Shown here piece by piece: positions 1-8,400 of a stretch of 30,414 bases of DNA. The position numbers were made by a program, and so were the translations under genes. The notes under the pieces are model-generated. The model searched no databases. It had not been told where the DNA came from and saw only the letters and a list, made by a program, of their open reading frames with translations. The stretch lies in IMG/VR virus record IMGVR_UViG_3300047666_000818, positions 1-30,414 of that record; one strand, given 5' to 3'. The number at the start of each line of letters is the position of its first letter. Positions within the stretch are counted from its first letter, which is position 1. Source of the stretch: a virus.

Positions 1-1185
1 CAGCGGCATCCATCCAGTTAACCCGTGATGCTCACCATCAATGAAGGCCATCCACTGTTCCCATTCATTACTTCCAACATTCAAATTCACTTTCCCAGCA
101 TCATCAGCATATTTAGTTGTGTACATCAACCCGGTCAGATGATCAATGAATGTTTCTGCAATGGCGCCTGTGAAACTGTGATCTTTGAAATTTACGTGCG
201 CATGTTTATCTGAACCAACAGCAGCATCAGAAGGGTTTCCAATGGTGTCAGTGAATCTGAATCTGTTTCCATGTTCATTGTCTTCTTCAAGAATAGTTGG
301 CCCTATTTCATCCGTTAGCGTGGTTCCTGTTGCTGGCGTTGAACGCACGTCCGCTTGTGTGGCGTTGTGTTTTATTCTTGGAATAGTAGCCGGAACCGCT
401 GGATCTGTTCGGCGGAAATTACCTGCAAGAAAATTTGAATGGCTGTCACCTGTAGCAAAAGAAAGGTTGAAACTAGGAATTGGCGTATGGTAACAAAAAC
501 CAGAAGGTTCAGCGCCTGCAATCACTGTAATTGAAAGAACGCCGTTTTCTGTTACCGCTGTTTCAATCCCTGCTGAAACTTCAATTTCATTGGCTGCTGC
601 AACTACTGTTTCAACATCTTCACTGTCTGTGATGGTGATGTTTCCAATATTTACAACAGCATTGTTTTCATATACAACAGCTTCAATTTCATCATTCTGA
701 CTGTTGCGAATTGAAACTGCTTGATTTTGCAAATTTATATTTCCGTCAGTAGGGTATGCGCTTATTTGTATTAATGTGTCACCATCTGCATTGATAACTT
801 CAAGCATTGGAAAAGCGCACACATGATTTTTGCCGCCCGCAACAATTGATGTTGAACCATCGACTTCATATATTTCAATATTGTTAAGTACGATTCGCCC
901 CTGGAATGGATAGGCTGTCAATTCATCAAGCTGTTCTTGTGCGCTGTTGGTGATGTACAAAACAAGGAAAAGGATAGTGTAAGCCTCAACAGATGGCACA
1001 GTAATCTGTGCGCCGTTTGGATAGGTCAATGTGATGTCTGGCAAATCAAGGCCAGGCAGTACCGCATTTCCTGAATAAGATCCGGAAGAATTAGTGAATG
1101 GAACCGGAAGCGCTTCACCAGACACAACCCGGTTAAATTCAACACCAACATTCAACTGACGTTCAATAACAACTTCAATGGTCAT
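1..1185 (-). CDS. Tail fibre / tail-tip protein with DUF1566-like end (partial, C-terminus beyond window)
   Basis: I read this open frame directly: an ATG at 1185-1183 opens 395 codons that run off the left edge without a stop. The ATG overlaps the TGA of the upstream gene (ATGA), so the two are probably translationally coupled. The N-terminal part is beta-rich and low in Cys, like tail fibre or baseplate appendage proteins. From about residue 335 it resembles the DUF1566/Lcl C-terminal fold: DHLTGLMYT, then a spaced W..W, then a GLTGW motif where family members usually have GWRLPT. Such domains are lectin-like and would suit a receptor-binding tip. Position last in the leftward late genes also fits. 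The strand and frame are certain; the domain call is a motif impression only, and the rest of the domain cannot be seen. Confidence 0.72.
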   Translation of the reverse strand, partial: MTIEVVIERQLNVGVEFNRVVSGEALPVPFTNSSGSYSGNAVLPGLDLPDITLTYPNGAQITVPSVEAYTILFLVLYITNSAQEQLDELTAYPFQGRIVLNNIEIYEVDGSTSIVAGGKNHVCAFPMLEVINADGDTLIQISAYPTDGNINLQNQAVSIRNSQNDEIEAVVYENNAVVNIGNITITDSEDVETVVAAANEIEVSAGIETAVTENGVLSITVIAGAEPSGFCYHTPIPSFNLSFATGDSHSNFLAGNFRRTDPAVPATIPRIKHNATQADVRSTPATGTTLTDEIGPTILEEDNEHGNRFRFTDTIGNPSDAAVGSDKHAHVNFKDHSFTGAIAETFIDHLTGLMYTTKYADDAGKVNLNVGSNEWEQWMAFIDGEHHGLTGWMPL

Positions 1186-1559
1186 ACCTGGTTGATTGAA
1201 GTTTCTTTGATGTTGCCGAATTCAACCCTTTGAATGGTCACTTGCTGATTGCTTTCGAAGTCATCATTTGGTTCAACCAGCTTGAATTCAATCAAGCAAT
1301 TCCCGCTTTTGAATGATGATGTTTGTGATGCATTCAATCTGATGATGTATTCACCCGTTTGAACACTGAAAACTTCAATTGCGCCAAAACCTGCGGTTGT
1401 TGGATATTTCCATTTTGCAACAATGCTTGACATCTTTTCCAGAAGCAGCACAGTGAATGAAACATCAAGTGCTGTGATATTTATCGCAGTGCCTGATTGA
1501 TCTTTGATCACCAGTTTCAGTTCTTCTGATGCGCCTTGAAATATATCTTCTGAAGCCAT
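1182..1559 (-). CDS. Small tail-appendage protein, BppU-like N-terminal fold (tentative)
   Basis: A 125-aa protein with no signal peptide or membrane segment. The pattern GASEELKLVIKDQSGTAINI followed by alternating beta strands and a T.QRVEF-like end resembles the N-terminal Ig-like domain of phage baseplate upper and tail-fibre proteins (rGdt..l.i.i.D..G...ni). It would be a structural adaptor at the tail tip. It is coupled by a 4-nt ATGA overlap to the fibre gene downstream. A strong terminator (1584-1611) lies just upstream of its start, so it may need read-through or a promoter of its own; I see only a weak TAATTTCA match just before the ATG. The family assignment is inference; the gene itself is well supported. 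Confidence 0.7.
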   Translation of the reverse strand: MASEDIFQGASEELKLVIKDQSGTAINITALDVSFTVLLLEKMSSIVAKWKYPTTAGFGAIEVFSVQTGEYIIRLNASQTSSFKSGNCLIEFKLVEPNDDFESNQQVTIQRVEFGNIKETSINQV

Positions 1560-1583
1560 TTATGTTGAAATTAAAATTGAAAA

Positions 1584-1611
1584 AAACGGTGCTGACGTTT
1601 CAGCACCGTTT
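1584..1611 (-). terminator. Rho-independent terminator after the lipoprotein gene
   Basis: A perfect 12-bp inverted repeat (AAACGGTGCTGA / TCAGCACCGTTT) with a 4-nt loop. On the minus strand the stem runs into a run of seven Ts, so it should end transcripts from the lipoprotein gene. It separates that gene from the two tail-fibre genes. Confidence 0.85.
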
Positions 1612-1645
1612 CTTTAATCGAATGATTTGCTTTGCCCCTTCGGTA

Positions 1646-2449
1646 TTAGCTTTTTGCGCACAATCCATAATGCTGATTCAAGAAAATCAAATCAGTCATA
1701 TTTATCAAATTGTCATTGTTAAAATCCCATTTATAAGTTCCGCCAACAACAAAAGATGCAATTCCGCAATCTGGATCATAATCATAGAAAACGCACTGGC
1801 CGCATAGGTCTATAATATCACAGTCAGGATAATTAGTCAGCTGCACATACGCTGGCCATTCTCTGAACCATGTCTGTTCCTGCCATTGCATTTCAAGCCC
1901 GATTTCAATCACACCATCACAAGGTGAAACATCTGGTATTTTATCGCAAGGAAAATCGAAGCCCTGGTGCGCCAACTGTTCATTCACATACCAATTGAAA
2001 ACCATTGTGGTTGTGTCTCTGGTGAATGTTCCGTTGCTCAGTCTGATTGGTACGCCATCAATGATTGTGAGGTTGTCTAAATATGACTGATCGGCGTTGT
2101 CCTGGTAGTAGTTGTAAAAAGCTGGCGTGACCTGTTCCATTTCTGGATTCAGTGATTCCAATTCACTGCCGTGATTACCAAGGAAATCAAGCAAGTCCAA
2201 TGAATCAAAGCACCCTTTGAAATACGGGTTGCAAATTGATCCAGATGCGCTGGTTGAACTGTTGATTGATGCGAAGGCATCAGAATTCAAAACCATATAT
2301 TCAGAAATCGCAGCTGCTGTGATTTCAATTCCTGTTTCATCGAACACAATCTGTGCGAATTCATCCTGTGGAACAAATTCATCAGACGCGGTGCAACTGG
2401 AAATTGTGCAACACACTAGTATGCACATTAAAATTGAAAAGAGTTTCAT
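1646..2449 (-). CDS. Secreted lipoprotein with a C-terminal dockerin-like calcium repeat
   Basis: 267 aa. The N-terminus is a lipoprotein signal: a basic start, a hydrophobic stretch, and lipobox I-S-S-C with the lipidated Cys at residue 19. The mature protein is acidic and Cys-rich (several CxxC/CDxxxxC spacings), with no recognisable enzyme motif. Residues 242-253 form a single dockerin/EF-hand-like loop (DFNNDNLINMTD) near the C-terminus. Dockerin-like repeats of this type occur in extracellular Bacteroidota proteins, usually as part of longer domains, so this may be a remnant or a calcium site. The gene is a single-gene unit: a long gene-free region lies upstream and a terminator follows. 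A surface lipoprotein of this kind in a temperate phage may act in lysogenic conversion or superinfection exclusion; that is inference. The exact function is unknown. Confidence 0.75.
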   Translation of the reverse strand: MKLFSILMCILVCCTISSCTASDEFVPQDEFAQIVFDETGIEITAAAISEYMVLNSDAFASINSSTSASGSICNPYFKGCFDSLDLLDFLGNHGSELESLNPEMEQVTPAFYNYYQDNADQSYLDNLTIIDGVPIRLSNGTFTRDTTTMVFNWYVNEQLAHQGFDFPCDKIPDVSPCDGVIEIGLEMQWQEQTWFREWPAYVQLTNYPDCDIIDLCGQCVFYDYDPDCGIASFVVGGTYKWDFNNDNLINMTDLIFLNQHYGLCAKS

Positions 2450-2646
2450 ATAAATTATTTTTTGTTTGTACGGTTTGCCCGTGGTTTAGACTAGCAAATT
2501 CAGCATCATTGCCTACATCTTAAAGGACATTAATCAGTAAGTGATTGAAGTGTTTAAAATTGGAATGCAATCATTTTGGCCTTTTGAGTGATTTCAAAAA
2601 AAAAGCATGAAGAAAAAAAAACCGATGCTGAAGGCGGGGAAAGACG

Positions 2647-2785
2647 TCTGACAAAAGGCATAGTTCTCTGACGCTTTTAGGCGAAATTGCCCCATCTCTG
2701 ACAAGCTTCTGACAAGCTTCTGACAAGCTTCTGACGCTTTTAGATAGTTATTGTATTGATTAATAGATATATATACTTTTCTGAC
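2647..2785. repeat. Iteron-like array of seven TCTGAC repeats
   Basis: TCTGAC begins at 2647, 2667, 2697, 2708, 2719, 2730 and 2780. Three units form a perfect 11-bp tandem (TCTGACAAGCT, 2697-2729), and a 14-bp copy TCTGACGCTTTTAG occurs at 2667-2680 and again at 2730-2743. Spacings are 20, 30, 11, 11, 11 and 50 nt, roughly whole helical turns, so bound proteins would face one side of the DNA. An AT-rich tract lies between the sixth and seventh copies. This is the layout of iteron origins and also of multi-site operators. No known initiator is coded next to it; the primase-helicase operon ends just upstream. Confidence 0.7.
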
Positions 2786-2805
2786 AGACAGACAGACGTA
2801 TTTTC

Positions 2806-2813
2806 CAAACATA
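2806..2813 (-). promoter_or_regulatory. Possible -7 promoter element (TATGTTTG)
   Basis: A perfect match to the Bacteroidota -7 consensus TAnnTTTG on the minus strand, upstream of the repeats and of the lipoprotein gene. No TTTG is found at the expected -33 distance, so the call is weak. If used, the lipoprotein mRNA would have a leader of about 350 nt containing the repeats. Confidence 0.3.
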
Positions 2814-2893
2814 TACCCAAGATTGGTTTTTGAATGCTTATTTTCTTGTTTTCGTATGCACGCCTAAAATCAACAATTGGATTCCTATGAATG

Positions 2894-2925
2894 AAAAAAG
2901 GCCCGCATTGCTGCGGGCCTTTTTT
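2894..2925. terminator. Strong bidirectional terminator closing the early operon
   Basis: A 14-bp perfect inverted repeat (AAAAAAGGCCCGCA / TGCGGGCCTTTTTT) with a 4-nt loop (TTGC, 2908-2911). It has T-runs on both strands. On the minus strand it lies 28 nt after the stop of the ASCH-like gene and should end the replication operon. Confidence 0.9.
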
Positions 2926-2952
2926 GTCTGGATGGTGAATGTATTTCTGATT

Positions 2953-3282
2953 CTATAGATCAATTTCATTCCGGGGAATCTCTTTGCCTAGAATCAGCAC
3001 GTTGTAAAGCTCACCTTTAACCGCGCCCCATTCTTCAAGTCCTATTCTATGCGCAAGGTGTTCGCATTGGAAAAACATCTGGCGGCGGTCTTTCCTATAG
3101 CCATTTGAAAAGCAAATAACAACATCAGAAGGATGGTAAAACTTTCCTTTTATCTTTATGTAAGAAGAAAAAATTCTATTCCAGTACGGTGATTTATCAC
3201 GGTATTCTTCGGTTTTATCGCCGCTTTGAATCATGTCGAACCACTTTGTTTTCAAGTTCAAATGTAAAATTGGATTTTTCAT
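2953..3282 (-). CDS. ASCH-like small protein
   Basis: 109 aa. The N-terminal motif LNLKTKWFDMIQSGDKTEEYRD is the hallmark of ASCH/PUA-like proteins (K..WFD.I.sG.Kt.EyRe), and later SYIKIKGKFYHPSDVVICFSNG fits the beta-barrel that follows. ASCH domains are thought to bind RNA or modified nucleotides; phages often carry them in early operons beside methyltransferases. It is the last gene of the early operon, its ATG overlapping the upstream TGA by 4 nt, with a strong terminator just downstream. The family call is by motif; the molecular role here is unknown. Confidence 0.72.
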   Translation of the reverse strand: MKNPILHLNLKTKWFDMIQSGDKTEEYRDKSPYWNRIFSSYIKIKGKFYHPSDVVICFSNGYRKDRRQMFFQCEHLAHRIGLEEWGAVKGELYNVLILGKEIPRNEIDL

Positions 3283-3512
3283 TTATTTCTTTTTTTTAAG
3301 ATGATGCAGACAAAATGACGATCATTTTTCATGATTTCAACATGCGGGTATTTATCAGAAGCATAGTCACTGACTAATCCCATGATTTGTAAATACTTAT
3401 TTTGATTAATCAGATCTTCACCAGTGATCAACACTGTGAAAACGTCACCTTCTTTGCACACTTCAAGATTCCCGAATGCAATCAGTTTGGATTTTAATTT
3501 TTCAAGTAACAT
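3279..3512 (-). CDS. Unknown small early protein
   Basis: 77 aa, with no membrane segment or Cys motif. I do not recognise it. The predicted layout is a short amphipathic helix, then beta strands, ending in a basic KKRNK tail. It sits between the Dam-type methyltransferase gene (10 nt upstream) and the ASCH-like gene, to which it is coupled by an ATGA overlap, so it belongs to the early operon. A run of eight As lies just before its ATG, as is usual for Bacteroidota starts. The gene is supported by packing and coupling rather than by homology. Confidence 0.65.
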   Translation of the reverse strand: MLLEKLKSKLIAFGNLEVCKEGDVFTVLITGEDLINQNKYLQIMGLVSDYASDKYPHVEIMKNDRHFVCIILKKRNK

Positions 3513-3522
3513 GAATTTTTTT

Positions 3523-4332
3523 TTAAGGGTTGAACAATGTTGGTTGCGGATTTAGTTTGCGATTGCACCAAAGGGTTTCTTCTCTGTGCTTCGCACCATC
3601 AGAAAAGGTGTTTTTCGTTGATTTGAACCACCGCTTGAATTTCTTATTATAAAGCGCGTTATCATAGCCTGAAACAATCACAGTTCCTTTGCATTTCAGA
3701 AGTGCATCACACATTTTCACGTGGTCAGCGCGTGACATTTCAAACCGGTATTCATTTGTTTTTTCACCCTTGTGGCGGGTTTCTTTCAGATACGGCGGAT
3801 CGCAGTAGATAAGCGAATCAAAGCAATCATGTTTTTCAATGATTTTCACTGCGTCCTGGTTTTCAATGCAAACGCCTTTCAGCCTTTTGATCAGTTCCGG
3901 AAATGCATCAGCATAGTTGGCGAAATCCACAGTTCCAATTGTTCCATGGCCGCCCGTTCGTGAACGAAAGCCCGTTTGCTTTCCGCAAGCAGATGCAGAA
4001 CCAAAACCAAAGAACGAACGAACTATTGTTCGCCTTGCCTGTTCAATAGCATCATCACTTTTCACGTAGGACAATTCGAATTCCATTCTGGCGAAAGGTG
4101 TCAATTGAAGTTTTTCGAAAAGTTCATTTCCATGGTCACGTGCAACAGCAAAAAGGTTCACAATTTCACCATCCAGTTCATTGAATATTTCAACCCTGGT
4201 GCGCTGTTTTCTGATCAAAACACTTCCGGCGCCGCCAAAAGGTTCAATGTATTTTTTGTGCTCTGGAAAATGACTGATGATCCATGGAGCAAGCAGCCAT
4301 TTCCCGCCGTGGTATCTAAGAATTGGCCTCAT
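3523..4332 (-). CDS. DNA adenine (N6) methyltransferase, D12/Dam class
   Basis: 269 aa, the usual length for the D12 class. The order of motifs is that of alpha-class N6-adenine methyltransferases: RYHGGKW near the N-terminus, the AdoMet-binding PFGGAGSV at residues 31-38, and the catalytic DPPY at 178-181 followed by YLKETRHKG. It transfers a methyl group from AdoMet to adenine in a short DNA site that cannot be deduced from sequence alone. No restriction nuclease lies beside it, so it is best read as an orphan enzyme protecting phage DNA or marking it for regulation. Its ATG overlaps the TGA of the C5 methyltransferase (ATGA), so the two modification genes are coupled. Confidence 0.93.
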   Translation of the reverse strand: MRPILRYHGGKWLLAPWIISHFPEHKKYIEPFGGAGSVLIRKQRTRVEIFNELDGEIVNLFAVARDHGNELFEKLQLTPFARMEFELSYVKSDDAIEQARRTIVRSFFGFGSASACGKQTGFRSRTGGHGTIGTVDFANYADAFPELIKRLKGVCIENQDAVKIIEKHDCFDSLIYCDPPYLKETRHKGEKTNEYRFEMSRADHVKMCDALLKCKGTVIVSGYDNALYNKKFKRWFKSTKNTFSDGAKHREETLWCNRKLNPQPTLFNP

Positions 4333-5414
4333 GATTGAATTTTAAAGAATGAAAAAATGTGTTCGATCACCGGCAATGTCCAACCATCACCAAGCAATGA
4401 AGCGGAATGATTTCTGGAAAGTATATCACAGTATTCATCCGGAAAACCTTGAAGGCGGCATAGTTCAACCTTGTTCAATAGTCTTAAATGACCATCTGAA
4501 ATTCCGTAAAGCGGCTCATTGCCTTTAAAAAGGCAAGGTGATTTTCCTTTCGTTACCCTGCCACGCCTTGTTTTAGATGACGCAAACGCCAAATTCAAAC
4601 AATCATTTTCTGTCAACACATCATATCCTTTGACCGTATTTGTTTGAACCCTGTATTGACCGTCTACAATGGAAACCAACCCTTTTGATTCCAGAACAAC
4701 AGGCAGCATTCCAATTGCGTCTCTTGATTTCGCGTATTTCTGAAACTTCTCTGAATGATAATCCTTGTATTGCGCAGAAGTTGATTGCTTTTCAGCCAGC
4801 GCCGTACATTTTGTCCGGTTGGTTAAACCAGAAACAAGAATTGATTGGAAGGTGATTTTTCTATTTTCTGGCTGCGGAATATCTGTCACCACATCAAACA
4901 TTGTTTGTTTGGTGCGGGCATTGGTCCAGTAGTACCGATCGCGAAGTTGTGCTGTGACCAAAGATGAATTTATTCTAACGGGGTACACACCAAGCGCACG
5001 TGACATGATCCCAATATCAAGTTTTGATGCTGAACCAACATTTTCTTGGAGAAATAGAACCTGCGGATTCAGTTTTTCACAGTGATTAAGAATATCAATA
5101 AACACCCAAAAAAGTTTTGATTTTTCGCCATGTATTCCCGCCCCATTTCCAGCAATAGAAAGATCTTGGCACGGCGAACCTGAAAGCAAAATATCAACTG
5201 ATTTCCAATCAATATCCCATTCGCGCCATTTTGTGACGTCACCAACCTGAATGGTGTCCGGATGGTGATGCTGACAAAGTTTTATTGCATACGGTTTGAT
5301 TTCGCTTGAATAGTATTTTTTGATTTTGAACCCTGCGTTTTCAAGTGCCAGGCGTCCGGTGCTCATTCCATTAAACAATGAAACAGCGGTGATTTTTTTT
5401 CTTTTCATGGTCAT
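4329..5414 (-). CDS. DNA C5-cytosine methyltransferase
   Basis: 361 aa. Motif I (VSLFNGMSTGRLALENAG, residues 11-28) binds AdoMet. Motif IV has the catalytic Cys in GSPCQDLS (Cys82), motif VI is ENV (124-126), motif VIII is QLRDRYYW (156-163), motif IX contains RLQGFP, and motif X is LLGDGW near the C-terminus. All are in canonical order, so the enzyme looks active. The target-recognition region is the stretch between motifs VIII and IX (about 170-325). It lies 3 nt after the primase-helicase stop and is coupled to the Dam-type gene. No nuclease partner is visible. ATG codons at positions 1 and 3 are both possible starts; the difference is two residues. Confidence 0.94.
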   Translation of the reverse strand: MTMKRKKITAVSLFNGMSTGRLALENAGFKIKKYYSSEIKPYAIKLCQHHHPDTIQVGDVTKWREWDIDWKSVDILLSGSPCQDLSIAGNGAGIHGEKSKLFWVFIDILNHCEKLNPQVLFLQENVGSASKLDIGIMSRALGVYPVRINSSLVTAQLRDRYYWTNARTKQTMFDVVTDIPQPENRKITFQSILVSGLTNRTKCTALAEKQSTSAQYKDYHSEKFQKYAKSRDAIGMLPVVLESKGLVSIVDGQYRVQTNTVKGYDVLTENDCLNLAFASSKTRRGRVTKGKSPCLFKGNEPLYGISDGHLRLLNKVELCRLQGFPDEYCDILSRNHSASLLGDGWTLPVIEHIFSFFKIQS

Positions 5415-5417
5415 TGT

Positions 5418-8400
5418 TTAGAATGGCATTTTGTCATCTTCCTTGTCAGCTTCAGACAGGGGCAATTCTGGTGGCTTCACCTCTTCTGGCTTTCCTTCTG
5501 AAGAAACTTGTTCATGAAGGAAAACACCTGTGTTTTCCAGTTCATCATAGTTGATGACAAACACAGATGATCGAACGTCACTGTTCATGCGGTGGCTTTT
5601 AATGGATCCAAGAAAATAGGGCCGGGCCTTCAGATAGCCTTTCAATGACTGCTGATCAATTCCACGCACTTTGAATTGGTTGTAAAATTCTTTCAGGTAT
5701 TCGCCATGAATTCGCTGGTAACGGAAGAAAAGCATCTTGCTGCCTTTTGTATTTCTGTATTCATCCCCCGAATCCATTTTCAGTGGCAAGTGCTGATTCT
5801 TTATTTCGTAATCACGCCCAGGTTGCAGCACACGTGTTTCAACCAGGTTCTGAACAATTTGCCAGTAAGATCCAACGCCTTCAGAATCAACCATAACTTC
5901 ATTTGATTCGCGCATCTTTTCAAGCGCCGTTTTCATCAAACTTTGAAAGGTGAACGGAAGTGGCAGTTCTTTTTTTAGGATTGAAAGTGGTGTCAGAAGT
6001 GCGGCATAATTATCAACCAATCGATCCATTGTTTTTGAACCTTTCAGCGCCGTTCGCAATTCCTTTTGAAGCCTTCGAAACTCTGTGTTCAGTTCCTTTT
6101 TGATTCGTGGTCTGTGTTTGAGAATTTCAACAACCAATGATGAAACGCCTTCTTCGCGTGCCACCTTCAATTTTTGGTATCCATCACGCTGTGAATCTGG
6201 TCTGTCTTCTGGATTAACGGAAAGGAATTCAATCAGAATGCTTCTACTGGTCAGCGAATTGTCATCACGTGCTGAAATGTATTGGCCGCACAAACAAAGC
6301 GCACTATTGACCTTTGATGTTTCTGTTCTGTTATCCCTGGACATGACACCCTTTTCACGCCCTAAACCATTCCAAGCGCCTTTAAGTGATTGAAATCGTT
6401 TATCATCAACCTGGTCATTGAATTCATCAAAGAAGTTCACCACGTTCTTCACACGTGCCATTCTTCGATAGAATCCTACATCTGTACCCGCGTTCAAATC
6501 GTATGGCTGCTGATTGTGAAAGAAAAAGTTCTGCAGCGTCAGCGCAAATTCAGACTTTCCAGATCCTTTTTCACCGTAGCAAAAAAGCAAGGGAAAGAAA
6601 TTGTGCTTTGTAATGAATAGATCCCGAAAACAAGAGGCCACCAAAAATGCAATTCCAAGTTTTGATTTTTCTTCGCGAAACGTCAAATCAAAGAGTGTGA
6701 AATATTCTGAAAGTGAAACATTCGATTCCCGGTATTGAAGCGCCCGTTCATTTTCATAAGGGTCTTCATCAGCGCGAATGCCCTTGTTCATTTTGGAAAA
6801 TGCCGGCAGGTAGTACATTTTATCTTCTGACTTCTTTTCACCGTCCACCGCTTCAAATTCATCCAAGTGTTTAACAATGCCGAAATCATCAATTTTTTCA
6901 AAAACACCTTCTTTCACTATGCCATCAGCGAAGGCAAAAAATCCTTCTGGCTGCTGGCCCAGGGTTGAAAGGTTGTAAACAACAGGCATTGTTTCGCCGA
7001 TGTACATCACAACCTTCATGAAGTGGTGATTGGTGAATTTTGATCTGAACATGAAGTTTCCAGGAATCTGAATCAACTCTTTCTTGAAATCAGTCATTGA
7101 AACAAGTGATGTTGATGGAATATCAATCACCGCTGTTCTGCCATCAATTCGTTCCAGTTGAATCAATCTTCTGTCATCTTGCTTTGAATGAATGTGAAAA
7201 AGCGGTGTCATTGAGAAATTAGAAACACTGAATGCTTTATCATCTGCGGTGAAAAAATAGAATTGCTTATTGGTGATGTAGAAACCGAAATCATCATAAA
7301 AATCCTCTGTTCCAGAAGGAACAGGAATGGCGCCATCTTCCATCTGGCGTTCTGTGCCATCAACAGCCCTTGATTTGCGCACCTCTTGTTTTTTGCGCTT
7401 CTGTTCAATATCTTTTTTGATGCGCTCAAAATCTTTTTTCAGGTTCGTTTTTTTCACGAATGAAAACAGCTTTGCGCATTGGTCCATGTACCATTCACGC
7501 GTGGTTTCAGAACCGATCAACACCAGGTGTTCACAAAACACTTCAATTGCTTTTTCAACCAGCACAGGATCTTTCCCGCCGTCAGCCATCTTTTCAATGC
7601 ACCACAATATTGCATTTTGACACAGACCATTCAATTCATCTTCACTTCCGCCGGCACGAATAAAATCATCCGGATCTGCGCCATCTTCAAAAAACACCAC
7701 TTCACAGGTCAGGCCAGCGCCCAGCACCATTGGTATTGTCTTCATCGCTGCTTTGATTCCGGCTTTGTCACCGTCCATGACCAGTGAAATACAATCAGTG
7801 CTTCTTTTTAGAAGCTTCAATTGTTCCGGCGTGATAGCCGTTCCGCAGGAAGCAACGGTGTTAGTGATGCCTGCGCGGTGGAATGAAATAACATCAAAAT
7901 ACCCTTCAGTTAAAAACACTTTCCCAACCTGCATGATGGCATTTGCGGCCCTGTGATAGCCAAACAGAACTTTGCTTTTGTTGTACAGTTCAGAATCCTT
8001 TCCGTTGATGTATTTCGCCATTGGCTTTGCCTCTAGTGAGCGCCCGCCAAAACTGATGATGTTTCCAAAATTGTCTTCAATTGGAATGGTGATTCGATTG
8101 CGGTATAGGTCAAAGCGCTTTTTTGCTTTTTCGCCCACAATGCCCGTTGCAATGCCTTCATCAATCATGGCGCTTTCTGTGGCCATGTCGGTGATGAATT
8201 GCCATTCTTCGGGGCTATAGCCAAGCTGCCATTCAACAACATCTTCTTCGCTTACGCCTCTCTCTTTTAGCCCTTCGAGAATTTGCGGATTCTTTCCCAG
8301 TTGTTCGCGCCATTGTTTGTTGCTGGCCTTGATAAATAGGCGCATTCTGTCACGCTTTGAAACCAATTCAGATTGCTTTTCATCATCGAATGAATCCTTT

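Larger units (their letters stand above)
2454..2893. other. Gene-free region of about 440 bp with repeats and AT-rich tract
   Basis: No convincing gene lies between the lipoprotein start and the terminator at 2894. The stretch holds an iteron-like TCTGAC array (2647-2785), an AT-rich block inside that array (about 2741-2780), and a perfect TAnnTTTG-type -7 element on the minus strand at 2806-2813 (TATGTTTG) without a matching -33 box. A replication origin or a regulated leader/promoter for the lipoprotein gene are the two readings. Confidence 0.6.

Noticed and set aside
185-493. Plus-strand frames at 25-213 and 185-493
   Set aside because: They lie antisense to the long minus-strand fibre frame, which reads continuously from 1185 to the left edge with a coupled start.
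2697-2735. CRISPR-like tandem repeat
   Set aside because: The units are 11 bp without unique spacers of 25-40 nt and no cas genes are present; iteron or operator is a better reading.
2594-2812. 72-aa minus-strand frame through the repeat array
   Set aside because: The protein is an artefact of the TCTGAC repeats and poly-A tracts (repeated Ser/Glu/Ala/Cys blocks and a poly-Phe end), with no coupling to neighbours.
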